A stretch of 64,000 nucleotides of DNA, from the NCBI RefSeq assembly GCF_013373865.1, contig NC_050474.1, positions 11,721,886 to 11,785,885 on the forward strand. Reading direction: 5' to 3'. Each line of letters opens with the position of its first letter. Position 1 is the stretch's first letter. Below the pieces are notes generated by a model. That model was given only the letters and a program-made list of their open reading frames with translations. It was not told the origin of the DNA and did not search any database. The translations under genes were made by a program, and so were the position numbers. The DNA is from Monomorium pharaonis. Taxonomy: Eukaryota; Arthropoda; Insecta; Hymenoptera; Formicidae. Shown here piece by piece: positions 20,934 to 31,082 of this stretch.

Positions 20934-21625
20934 ATGCGGTTCGTACAACATTCACCCGCGATTAAAATAACAAATTTCGATGACAGGATAATGTCCGAAC
21001 GAAAGATACGGAGACATGGAAACATGTTGCCGAGTTCTATACGCGGTATAATTTGCGGTCCGTCAAATTGTGGCAAGACAAACGTATTAATAAGCTTGTT
21101 GGAAAGTCCGCATGGAGTACGTTTTGAGAATGTGTATGTGTACTCGAAATCATTACAACAACCGAAATATCGATATTTGGAAAATTTATTGACACCGATT
21201 GAAGAAGTTAGTTATTTTGCATTCTCCAATAACTGTGATGTCATTCAGCCGAGTGAAGCGCTTCCGAATTCCATTTTTATCTTTGATGACGTGGCGTGTG
21301 ATAAGCAAGATACGATAAGAGACTACTTTGCAATAGGGCGACACGTGGACGTCGATTGCTTTTCTATCTCTGTCAGACGTATGCAAAGATACCGAAACAT
21401 CTTATACGCGACAATGCGAATTTGCTAATTTTATTCAAGCAGGATGGTACTAATCTAAAACATGCGTACAACGATCATGTAAATACCGATATGTCTTACG
21501 AGGATTTTAGCAATTTATGTCATATTTGTTGGCAACAAAAGTATGGATTTTTAGTGATAGATAAGGATAGTGCGCTCGCTAATGGACGGTATCAAAAAGG
21601 ATTTAATGACTTCGCAATACCATAA
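20934..21625 (+). pseudogene. Polinton packaging ATPase (FtsK/HerA, A32-like)
   Basis: The frame from 20934 shows Walker A at residues 42-50 (GPSNCGKTN) after SSIRGIIC, and Walker B at about 113-121 (SIFIFDDVA). The frame changes near 21365. The C-terminal part continues at about 21367-21625 (LCQTYAKIPKHLIRDNANLL, then HVNTDMSYEDF). The role known for the family is pumping the genome into the capsid. It has its own TATA/initiator promoter and is followed closely by the next plus-strand gene. One frame break inactivates an otherwise good copy. Confidence 0.85.
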
Positions 21626-21671
21626 AGCAATTAGTTGTTTTCGATACGTTGACCAAGTAGCGTTTCTCAAC

Positions 21672-22739
21672 ATGGATAACACAAATAACAGTATGAATCG
21701 TGAGAAGATTGTGAAAGAGATTGCAAAAACGAGTGATTCAATTCGCAAAAAATATCGCGCTTTGAAAGCGGGTAAAGTGCAAGAAGAGATGGCGTTGGAG
21801 AGACACTTTAAGCCCATTGTCGAACCATTAAAACAGATTGTTGAAAACACCGTTGGTGATGTATCAGATCCGATTAAGAATGAAACGTTCTTTTCGGGGG
21901 AAGACGAATACTCAGAACCAAAACCGAAACGAAAGCGGTTAAACGCTTCGCTTAACAATTCTATAATGACCTCTACTCCTGTTAAAAAAATGAGACGATC
22001 AAAAACTGTACCAACTAATTTGAATGAAACATCGCAAATATTACATGATAGCGATTTATCATACAGTCATGTGCCTTCTGTCGAAGACGTTTTTGAAGTC
22101 GCAGCCAATGAATCGCTTGTGACGTCTATTCGACAACAGTTGGAAACGCGAGAAGGACGTGAAAAGTTGCATGCACACTATGGTCCATTAGGTCAAAAAT
22201 ATATGGGAGCTGTTCTGAGTGGTAAAAAACCAGTCATAATAGATACTGTTTATGGAGTTTATTTCACCGACTTTGGAACGATGCTCGGCGATAAACGCAT
22301 CGACATACATAAGAATGACAGCATAGTCATAGATGGTAAAATATATGTGGGAACACCTGGTCTGTATGAATTAATTTTCATGAAAATGCCCAACATGTAC
22401 ACGAATAATGATCTGCAGAATTATAAAAACATTCTATTGGCAACAAATGCATATAGACGCGGGCATATTGCACATAATCAAGTAATGGGCAACAAAGGGT
22501 CTAAATATAAAAATATAATTGCGCCCTTAGTAACAGACATAAAAGTTGGACAAGGTATACCGAGCGCTATTACATTAAATGATAACAAAATCGATTATGT
22601 TCATTGGGATGATCCCAACGAGTTTGTGGATCGCCTTCGATTGCTCGAGGCCTCACACCAGGCAGGGCACAATGCTCACGACAACGAGATTCTATCAATT
22701 ATTGAAGAACTTTGCGAGGTTGGTCTTATTATAAATTAA
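21672..22739 (+). CDS. Polinton-associated protein with conserved C-terminal domain, 355 residues
   Basis: The likely start is MDNTNNSMNREKIVKEIAKT at 21672; the open frame extends upstream to 21570. The N-terminal half is a charged coiled region followed by a basic, nuclear-localisation-like segment (EPKPKRKRLNAS). The C-terminal half contains YGVYFTDFGTMLGDKRIDI, YVGTPGLYELIFMK and the ending YVHWDDPNEFVDRLRLLEAS, which I recall as typical of many ant and other insect Polinton-derived proteins (a DUF8207-type domain). Function unknown. No internal stop, so intact here. Confidence 0.65.
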   Translation: MDNTNNSMNREKIVKEIAKTSDSIRKKYRALKAGKVQEEMALERHFKPIVEPLKQIVENTVGDVSDPIKNETFFSGEDEYSEPKPKRKRLNASLNNSIMTSTPVKKMRRSKTVPTNLNETSQILHDSDLSYSHVPSVEDVFEVAANESLVTSIRQQLETREGREKLHAHYGPLGQKYMGAVLSGKKPVIIDTVYGVYFTDFGTMLGDKRIDIHKNDSIVIDGKIYVGTPGLYELIFMKMPNMYTNNDLQNYKNILLATNAYRRGHIAHNQVMGNKGSKYKNIIAPLVTDIKVGQGIPSAITLNDNKIDYVHWDDPNEFVDRLRLLEASHQAGHNAHDNEILSIIEELCEVGLIIN

Positions 22740-22771
22740 AACTGCATAAAACAAACCATTTAGTCAACATC

Positions 22772-23116
22772 AAAATGTCAATCAACAAGTTTGGAACATC
22801 GCTTGGAAGAGGTGGTGCGGAACCATACTACCAATGGAGTGGATTAGTCAGAAATTACGTGCGCGATAACGCTCTTTGCATGACTGCCACTGATTTTGAT
22901 GCAAAGTCGCGCAAAATTCAACGTGTAGCGCTGCCTGTAGACGATACTGATGCAACCAATAAACGATACGTGCAGCAGACCGTGAAAATTTTAAAGGATC
23001 GACAGGATGAAATCGAGAGGAAGATTGAGGCACTTCAAAGTAGAGTGGAAATCACAGCTCATATGCTAAACGAGTTTCAAAGACAGCTCGACGCGGTGAC
23101 TCATCGTGCAGAGTAA
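22772..23116 (+). CDS. small coiled-coil Polinton protein, 114 residues
   Basis: The start was chosen at MSINKFGTSLGRGG because upstream codons overlap the previous gene. The body has DDTDATNKRYVQQTVKIL followed by a heptad-like helix (DRQDEIERKIEALQSRVE). The NKRYV-plus-coil layout resembles the virion-attached stem of viral fibre or spike proteins, which is inference. Intact frame, lying between the DUF8207-type gene and integrase on the same strand. Confidence 0.55.
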   Translation, partial: KMSINKFGTSLGRGGAEPYYQWSGLVRNYVRDNALCMTATDFDAKSRKIQRVALPVDDTDATNKRYVQQTVKILKDRQDEIERKIEALQSRVEITAHMLNEFQRQLDAVTHRAE

Positions 23117-23166
23117 AAAAGTCGATACATCGAATATATGTGTCATTTACATATTATACTCCAAAC

Positions 23167-24086
23167 ATGTCTGAGAAACAATTGCTGGTTGAGGAGTTGC
23201 ATGCTCCGGCGAGAAGAAATTTTCCTCGAAGACATGTCATAGTTCGCGGATATGATGACCTGTGGCAGGCGGATGTGGTTGAGATGCGTCCTTACACGCG
23301 ATTTAACCGAGGTTATCACTACATACTTACCGTTATCGACGTGCTGAGCAAGCATGCATGGGCTGTGCCGCTTAAGGCCAAGAGTGGTAGCGAAGTTGCT
23401 ATTGCGATTGCAAAGATAATTCGGAAAGATGAAAGATGTCCGAAAAATTTGCAAACAGACAAAGGAAAGGAATTTTATAACGCAAACGTGCAGAAACTAT
23501 TAAAAAACATGATATTAATCATTATTCTACGTACTCCATAATGAAAGCATCAGTTGTCGAACGCTTTAATCGCACATTAAAGAACGTTATGTAGAAACAA
23601 TTTACACTCAATGGAAATTATAGATGGCTCGATCTGCTGCCACGTCTCGTGTCAGATTACAATGTACGAAAGCATCGAACTATCGGCATGCGAACCATCG
23701 ATGTTACGCCTGCAAACGCTAAAAAACTCTTAACCACAGTGTATAGTCACGTAAAAATTGCGGCACCCGCGCGATTTAAAGTACGTGACTCGATGCGCGT
23801 CAGCAAATTCAAAACTGTTTTTGAGAAGGGTTATACACCAAATTGGACTACGGAGATATTTAAAATTATTAAAGTACAGCGTACCAATCCTGTGACATAT
23901 GTACTGGAAGATTTTTGTGGAAAACCTATCGCTGGAGGATTTTACGAATATGAGCTGCAGCGTGTTGCAAATTCTGACGTGTATCTCGTTGAAAAAATAT
24001 TGCGCAGAAAAGATGAGATTTATGTCAAGTGGTTGGGATTCGATGGATCGTATAATTCATGGATACATAAAGACACTGTTATTTAA
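23167..24086 (+). pseudogene. Polinton retroviral-type integrase with chromodomain
   Basis: The reading begins MSEKQLLVEELHAPARRNFP. The DDE core is visible: LWQADVVEM (first Asp), LQTDKGKEFYN (second Asp) and, after a frame change near 23510, SVVERFNRTLK (Glu). A TAG stop at 23593 replaces a residue just before KQFTLNGNYRWLD. The frame 23649-24086 carries the C-terminal region ending in a chromodomain (VEKILRRKDEIYVKWLGFDG). The enzyme would integrate the element; the chromodomain may direct target choice. AATAAA lies at 24091. At least two breaks. Confidence 0.88.
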
Positions 24087-24289
24087 TCCAATAAAAATTG
24101 TTTTTATTATATTCACATAAAAGTATAATGTAACCAAATACATTATTATATTAATTTTATATTATGTGAGATTTATTTATCATTCTTCCTAAATACATTT
24201 TTATTAATACTTGTTTTTTAACATAAAAATATATAAAATTATTTTTAATGTAAAATGTGAAATTTAAAAGCTATATAATGTTAAAGATA

Positions 24290-27200
24290 TTATAGTGGTA
24301 TTCGATAATGTCCCTACGGTAACGTTTCAACTGAATCGAGTATAAGGTATCTCTTGTCATCATGTGGACTTAGAGCGATTTTCGTTTCGGACACTTTATA
24401 TACTTTATGTAGCTTGGATCTTATGCATGATTGGCGACGCGTCATCTCGATATCATCTCTCAAACACTGGGTATAATCATCGAATGTTATGGTTCACGCT
24501 ACTACATTATTCTTGACACCTTTCGCCTTTTAGTGTCCTCCTTTCCATCTACCTTTAACGCATACATCTTTGCTCTAAGTCCAACGAACTCAGTCATTAT
24601 CACACCATTATTCTTATCTTTCATCAAGCCCGGAACTTTTTTATTCTCGAGAGACATACCGTACGCGTTGTCGATCGGATAATCGCTCGTGTCGAACCTA
24701 GCGATATCACGTTTCATCGTCTCGTAAATATCCTCGCACTCGACGAGGTATATGAGACTGTCGGTGCCGGTATACATGACTCTACATTTGTCACGATACA
24801 GAGGTAGCATGTACTCGTGGTGAAATTCATATAGACACGTCTTAAAAATATCTAGGATACACATGCCTACGTAAATCGGCTTATATAATTTCACCTCGAG
24901 TTTTCTAAGTTCAACGGCGATTAAATTTTCTGCAAAAATACTTCGACTATGAAAATTTGGTTTCGCGATCATTGTCTCCGCACCATACCGCCCCACCCAT
25001 TTTGTCAACAACTTAACGTCAACGTGATTGCGCACATTCTTCATGGTTTTACCAAACACCGCATTATTCATTAATTTATACAAGTTTTTTTCAAAATCAT
25101 TTTTGGCGAGTGTCCGAAATCGTGTATTTAACTCTATGTATTTACAGAGCTATGGAGATTGTGCGAATTGTAATATACGGTGTATCTTCGCGATATGAAG
25201 ACCGCATGCACTGCTGCAGGTTGCGGTAATGTATAACGTAACGTTTCTTATCATATAGCGTGGCGAGAAGTTTACATTCACGCTTGCCTGGTGGTTTATC
25301 ACGTGTTGGGCAGAAAGGTAGGTCAGTGTGCTCGTCGTGAAGGTCTCGGCGATACTCGAAATCAACTTCGAGAATGTATCCCGTTGGTGAATTAACAGCG
25401 ATCGCATTTATGTTAAAATTCGAGACTTCGATCCATTGAAATTCTCCATACGGCAGCGGCTGACACATCGCCCAACCGTACAAATTATTAACGTCAAAAT
25501 ACATAAGATATGAGGATGGTTTCGATGGGTCGTACGTCTGCATGTATTTGTTGTTAGCCTGTGCATATTTGCCTGAATATTGACTGACACCGCCGCGTAT
25601 ACCGCGTTCGATGAACATTACCATGTCAATGTCAGTAAGCAGTTCGAAAGTAATTTTTTTAAATTTTAACATAGCGTCCCACGTGTATCCGGGGAGAGTA
25701 TAATAATGTGCTGGATCGAGACCATAACTTTCTAAGCATTTATCGCGGAAATTTTCAAAAATGTCAGCTAACATTAACACATCCGTTTTCAAATATAGAT
25801 CGCTGTATTCACCTAACGTTCGAATGGAGAATCGCTTCCATACATCTCGGCGTGCACGTAATCACTCTCGGATACAGTATCAGAGGTCAGGGAACTGAAA
25901 AATGATTCGCGCGGCCTGCAGTTTATCCACGCAGTCAATGTACTCATACGGAAATACACCTTTTCCTGTCAATAAATCGAAATCCTCGTCAGATAAGTGT
26001 AAAAATTCGGAACGTACAATTTTTAATTTTTCTTTGCCTAGAAATGGTTAATTTTTCAAGACTAGTATTTAAAAATTTATATGAATCTATGAACCGTAGT
26101 TTTATGTAATTGTGTGGATCTAATTTATCAGCTGTGTCTACAACATGTTTTGTAAAAGAAATGTACTTTTCTTTTGTGATGGGGAGTACGTCGGTCTTTC
26201 CTTTGAACGCTGTGGCTATTTCCTTAATAATAAAATGTGAATCGTATCCAGATAAATTATTGGCATGTATGATACATTTCGATAATTTAAATTGCAGAGA
26301 GAATGTGCAGGACCGCGGTAACGACGAGTCAAATGACAATGATCGCGCACCCGCGTATCATCCGACGCGAATGGCTTATCGCAGATATGATACCGCGTCG
26401 CGCTACGGTATGCCTCCAATTGTTCCTCCGATAATGTTTCCATGGGGACATTAGTTGATAAACGAGTCTTAACATTATACGCTAATTCTTCAAGTTGTTT
26501 AGTGAACCACGCGACGCAATCTTTATCGTGACGAAACCGGTACGCTGATAACGTGTTGTCGTACGAGCATCGCACGTAATATCAGATGCTAAATACCTCA
26601 TGTTGTTGATATGTGTACGACGTTTACTCTGTATCATGTTGCGTCTTCCGCAACACACACTCAAGGTCCGCGTAGACGATAAAGGGCACTCGTTCCTTGT
26701 GGTTTACATTCCGGAAATTCAACCACTTGTCGTCTTCAGCGGGCAATGTGATAGCGCAGTCGTTCATTCTCTGACAGTCTACAGCGTGTGATTGCAACCT
26801 CTCGCATGATGAAAAATAGATCAAGCACCTGTGAAAAAATGATGGAAACATTTTTAATTACTTTTTTTTGCTAGATCATGTGAATTATTTTAATATATTA
26901 TACATACCGATCGCAAATGAATTTTTTTCCATTGTGTTTGCTCAGTTGGGAGCTGACGAGACGGGACAGATTTTTTATCCAGGCAAAGTGGCCTACGCTG
27001 TCTTCGCGCGGATTTTGCATGTATAATAAATTAACATGCTTCTCTTTCTTGTCATTGGAGAGCCGCAGCGAAAGAATCTTTAGCATTGCCATTTCCTTTT
27101 TCATCCCGTAGACGTTGATAGATATATTGTTAAGCTCTCAAATTTTCCTATATCCTTTACTGTAACGGGAAACACAATATCATCAAACTTTAGGACTGTT

Positions 27201-28022
27201 GCATAATGCGGATATGACGATTCCAATCCTGTGTTTCTTTCAGCAGGATATAGAGCGGCGACCACTGACCACGCGAAGCATGCATTATCCTTTGAATTAA
27301 CGTTCACTACTGCACGCTTCATCATTATTTCTCGCGGTAATGTCACATGACACCCCGCGTGTAGAGGATTATACTTATTTATATTTAGAGTCAAATTAAG
27401 AATTCGCGACAACGCCCATCTGCTATCACGTTCTTGAAACTCTTCGAGCGAAGCCAAAGTGGGCTCGATAATGCGTCACTCGTACCACTCATCCAAGTCC
27501 GACGTTTGGAATAGTTCACAATTTTTAGTGTTTATACTTTTGTTGGCACATTTATCACCCGTTACAAACACGCCGTTGAATGCTGTGTTCACTTTTACAC
27601 TGTTGTATTTTTCTAGAGCGTCCCGCTCGAGCACTATACCGCCTGCGTCTTCTAAAAACGTTCGCGGTTCAATATAGTTTGTATTTATCACTGCACCTGT
27701 CTGAATGCGATTCTCGAACGCTGTATCTATCTCTCGTCACATGAGTTTGTTCGCGTTATTACTAGTGCTCGCGTAATTACCACCTACATGCACGAAACAC
27801 TTTGTAATTGTGTATTTTCACCTTCGAGTCGCGCGATTCTCGTCACCAACGATTGTCTTTGTCCGACGATAAGCCGAGGACGCTTGATACGGCTATGTTC
27901 CTCAAGCTGTTGTAGAAACTCGTCGCATCGCTGCAACCACACGAAACACTCGCCCAAAGTAGTGACTCCATTTGCTTGCTCCAACAGCTCGCGTTCACAA
28001 CTTGCTCGAAATTATTCTCCAT
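24290..28022 (-). pseudogene. Polinton protein-primed DNA polymerase B, broken
   Basis: The ATG is at 28022 (MENNFEQVV) and the TAA at 24290 after GHYRIPL, so about 1200 codons. Order: N-terminal RIKRPRLIVGQR, then DEFQERDSRWALSRI-type region (about 27450), a Cys/His segment (DHCHLTRRYRGPAHS, about 26300), exonuclease region (NLSGYDSHFIIKEIA), polymerase motif A (MYFDVNNLYGWAM), motif B (YKLMNNAVFGKTM) and motif C. Motif C reads YTGTDSL: the first catalytic Asp is Gly. At least six frame changes and some stops occur. It would replicate the element from a terminal protein; here it is dead. A gypsy element is inserted right at the start codon. Confidence 0.88.
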
Positions 28023-28024
28023 TT

Positions 28025-28586
28025 TGTTGTACCCATCGTTGTGAGTACGATTTGGGATCGCTGCCAGAGATCTCGCGAGGAAGGTATTTCGTCACATACA
28101 CCGTTATTTGTCTTGAACACTTTTATTCTTGTATTCAGTTACAATGGGTAGATCGCGACCCCGCAAGGCAGAGTGTCGCGTCTATTAGCTCATTGTCCAC
28201 GACCCCGCAAAGCAGAGCGTCGTGGTTGTGTGTTTACAATAAGTTATCTCGGCGATACACGACCCCGCAAAGCAGAGTGTCGTGTGTAGTCTTAGTTTGT
28301 CTACTTCGGATTGACCCGATCCTCACCTTCTTTCGCCGGTTTATATATCCGATAATTCGGTAGTTGGATCGAAAGAAGGGGAGGATTGCGTGATCGGAGG
28401 AGGGCGTAAATCGGTCAGTATTCCAAATTATTGCTTAGACAGCAAGTGCTGTCTAAGGAGCATTGCGCTAATTGTCGAGCGGATTGCGCGAAACCTTGCG
28501 CGATGCGCTCGATGCTGACTGCAGCTGACCGACTTACGTCATCGTGTTACTGACACCTTATCGTTATGAGTGTGTCACTCATAACA
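28025..28586 (-). repeat. 3' LTR of the env-bearing element
   Basis: Plus-strand ends TGTTGTACCC and CACTCATAACA. On the minus strand TATATAAA near 28345 and AATAAA near 28128 bracket a candidate R region of about 190 nt that holds three hairpins. An 8 bp sequence present near 28390 is missing from the other LTR. Confidence 0.92.
28154..28285. promoter_or_regulatory. three tandem hairpins with a common loop in the LTR
   Basis: Hairpins lie at 28154-28180, 28197-28225 and 28257-28285. The loops are nearly identical (CCCGCAA-GCAGAG), but the stems differ and stay paired: CGCGAC/GTCGCG, CCACGAC/GTCGTGG, ACACGAC/GTCGTGT. The second LTR has the same three (about 36128-36257) with a shortened loop in the first. 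The stem changes are compensatory, which argues for a selected RNA or DNA structure. Confidence 0.65.
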
Positions 28587-28598
28587 TCCCTCCCCCCC
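28587..28598 (-). other. polypurine tract of the env-bearing element
   Basis: Minus-strand GGGGGGGAGGGA lies directly upstream of the 3' LTR. Same motif as at 2215-2224. Confidence 0.8.
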
Positions 28599-28639
28599 TG
28601 ATAAAAAGAAAATGAGGGGACTGAATTTTCGCTGTTAGC

Positions 28640-30385
28640 TTAAGGCTGTATCGGGCCCTCGTATATCGGATTGCTTATGAATTTAGTTTTTCTACGCTTA
28701 TTAACTATTACAATAATAATTACAATACTAATGATTACTATGCTTATTAGTATTGCCGATCCCATTGGATATGCAATTGTCTCTATAAAGTTAGTATTGT
28801 TCGTTTGAGACGTTATTTCGTCCAAACTTTGACTGAGTGCCGTTAGTTCGTTAGAGTCTTTTATAACTTTTTGTAACTGCGGTACCGGCACTGGTTTTAG
28901 TCTTCTCTTATCCTCTTCGCGGAGTCGCGAGAGATTGTAGCCGGGCACGTGGGCTACGATCTGGTGTGTTATCTCTTGTTCTGGTGCTCGTAATATGACG
29001 AATCTTGAGGTCAGGGAACATCCAGCATTCACTGTTATTTTTCCCGATCGATTGAGGGTATGCTTTTCTTCCTGTTGATCTGTGCAGGTTATTGTTATCT
29101 CCTGCTCTTTTGCCGTCGAAAATATCCAAGCCCTTGGCTCTGTTAGAGCTATCCAAATCGTTTCGTTTGTTACAAGGTGTCGGGTTTCGCATTTTTTATC
29201 AGTTATTTCTATATAAGTTTGCACTTCGCAAGGTGCATTTTCTTGCACATGGTAGATAGGCTGACCTTGGTCGCACGTGTAGGTATCACGTTCCTGTACA
29301 CATGTGCTTAGTTCGTGTTCTTTTAACACAAGGTAGTGGCGATTAGCTTTGTCAATTCCCAATGTTGGGTGTGTAATTTTCGCTATTGTGAATACGTTGC
29401 CATGCTCGTGTACAAGCAGTGGTATCACGTTGACGATATCGTACTCTGGTTGAGTAATCATTGGAAATTTCAGGATCGTATATACGAAGGGGCTGCTGAA
29501 ATATGCGCTTGTTTTTACGTATTTTATGATGGTTTGCCAGTTTCCAAGTTCCACCTTGAAAGGGAAATGCTTTTCTTTTGCCAGCTGTAGGGTGGCTTCA
29601 TCCAATTCCTGGATTATTTGGTCGACAGGCAGTAGGTGTGTCATAATGGTTGCATCCCGTGTGTGTGTGAGGTATTCGATGATGTCCTCCATGTCGTTGG
29701 TTAGATCCATTATTATTGCATTGATGAGTGTTAAGTATTCATTGATTTCTTCTCGTAGTAGGGTGTCAGCTTGCTTTTGGCGGATTTGGTTTGCAATTTT
29801 TGCCAGCAGATTTTCGTTATAATTTAGTGTTTGCTCGAGGGATTTCAAGTGCCCTATTGTGCCGTTTATTATCTTTAATTGATTTTTTATGACGTGGTTA
29901 TTTATCCTTTGATTGTTTTGCAGCATTTTCATCTGCTCTTTTATTCTGCTTGCGTCTTCGGAGTCTATGGTCCCGAACAAGGTTTTGCCTATAGTTCCAA
30001 TGGCGTTTATTAATCCTCGTTTGCTTCTGGGGTGTTCGTACATGGACATTAGCCGTATCATCGTCGCCATGCCTTTCGCGTTTTCTTTACGTAGTATTGT
30101 TAGTGTGTTTTGGCACATCCTATTGGTGCTTCCTGTTGTTTTCTTGCAGTATTTTTCCGCTCGTTGGATGTACTCTTGTAGTGCGTGCCATCGATGGCTG
30201 ATGCTAATAACGTCAGTCTTGATCACTATTTTCCATGTAGATTCTATTAATTGTAGTTTTCCGATCTTCTCAAAGTACATCCCTGGCTCGTGTGCGAATT
30301 TTTCAATTTTGCATGGCATGGCGTTTTTTGTTTCCGCTACTCGTGCAGCTCCACGTGAGGAGTCCCCTGCAACGATAGTGTAATT
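28640..30385 (-). CDS. env: envelope fusion protein, baculovirus F-like
   Basis: The frame from the first Met (30319) has 559 residues and is open upstream to 30385. A TTGCAG at about 30367 is a candidate 3' splice site, as expected for spliced errantivirus env mRNA, whose first exon would supply the signal peptide. At residues 98-101 RSKR is a furin site followed by a hydrophobic Gly-rich fusion peptide (GLINAIGTIGKTLFG), then a coiled region with LTNDMEDIIEYL, a Cys-rich segment (about residues 342-373), and a membrane anchor at about 518-539 with a short basic tail ending in NPIYEG. Class: insect errantivirus/baculovirus F. No stop or frame change is seen; this is the most intact gene of the element. 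Confidence 0.85.
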   Translation of the reverse strand, partial: NYTIVAGDSSRGAARVAETKNAMPCKIEKFAHEPGMYFEKIGKLQLIESTWKIVIKTDVISISHRWHALQEYIQRAEKYCKKTTGSTNRMCQNTLTILRKENAKGMATMIRLMSMYEHPRSKRGLINAIGTIGKTLFGTIDSEDASRIKEQMKMLQNNQRINNHVIKNQLKIINGTIGHLKSLEQTLNYNENLLAKIANQIRQKQADTLLREEINEYLTLINAIIMDLTNDMEDIIEYLTHTRDATIMTHLLPVDQIIQELDEATLQLAKEKHFPFKVELGNWQTIIKYVKTSAYFSSPFVYTILKFPMITQPEYDIVNVIPLLVHEHGNVFTIAKITHPTLGIDKANRHYLVLKEHELSTCVQERDTYTCDQGQPIYHVQENAPCEVQTYIEITDKKCETRHLVTNETIWIALTEPRAWIFSTAKEQEITITCTDQQEEKHTLNRSGKITVNAGCSLTSRFVILRAPEQEITHQIVAHVPGYNLSRLREEDKRRLKPVPVPQLQKVIKDSNELTALSQSLDEITSQTNNTNFIETIAYPMGSAILISIVIISIVIIIVIVNKRRKTKFISNPIYEGPIQP

Positions 30386-30502
30386 TTATGCGGGTTTTTA
30401 TTTCATTATCACATTTAATTCTATCGCCGTTGATGCGACTTTCTTCAGTTTGCGTCCGTCAGTTCTTGTCGTCTTTACGGTCTTTACGTTGTGTTTCGCG
30501 TC

Positions 30503-30940
30503 ATGTGTTTCCGAAAGCCTTTGTCTGACGCGTCTACCGTTCGTGACGGTGAAGAGGAGAATCCGGACGTATTTTTTTCTCCTCCCGTTAGTGACATGGA
30601 GAGTGATGACGAAGATGATTTCTTCGATGAGTTTTTTGTAGTTGACGACGATTTTGCTGTTTTGACAGCTATGGATTTGTCGGCGGTGCTTCCCGCGGAC
30701 GCTGAGTCTGATTCAGACTCTATTCATAGTGCTGAGACTGTCGTTTGGGTGCCACGTTCTTCGGATGAAGAGGCGTCTTTTTTGCCTGGGCAACTGTCCG
30801 AGGTGGACGTTTCGGCTTATCTAGCCGATTTTATCAGTGACCTTGAGTGGGATCACGAAGAGATTTTTGGATTGATTATTAGTTCGGACGGTTCCTTGCC
30901 CCAGGAAGGAGGGGAACCGGATATTGAGAAGGTCGACTAA
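30503..30940 (+). CDS. acidic ORF antisense to the env-bearing element
   Basis: This frame of about 145 codons lies in the pol-env gap on the strand opposite to gag, pol and env. It is strongly acidic (ESDDEDDFFDEFF near the start, then Ser/Asp clusters SDSDS), with Trp and hydrophobic residues among the acids (AYLADFISDLEWDHEEIFGL). This resembles acidic transactivation domains. Two TCAGTT initiator-like motifs precede it (30445 and 30459). The sense strand has no open frame here. It may be a captured gene or an antisense gene; function unknown. Confidence 0.5.
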   Translation: MCFRKPLSDASTVRDGEEENPDVFFSPPVSDMESDDEDDFFDEFFVVDDDFAVLTAMDLSAVLPADAESDSDSIHSAETVVWVPRSSDEEASFLPGQLSEVDVSAYLADFISDLEWDHEEIFGLIISSDGSLPQEGGEPDIEKVD

Positions 30941-31082
30941 CACCTCTCTTTTTCCATATATACTTTTATAGTGTTTAGTGTAGTTTTAATTAGTGAGTAG
31001 TGTTTTTTTATTTGGGCTCTTTCTTGGCGATTTCTCTACGTACTGGTGAGTTTTTCTTACTTATTTTTATTTTCTTTCATTC

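Noticed and set aside
29336..30383. Plus-strand frames over the env gene
   Set aside because: They are shadows of env; hydrophobic stretches mirror charged helices. Only the acidic frame at 30503, outside env, was kept.
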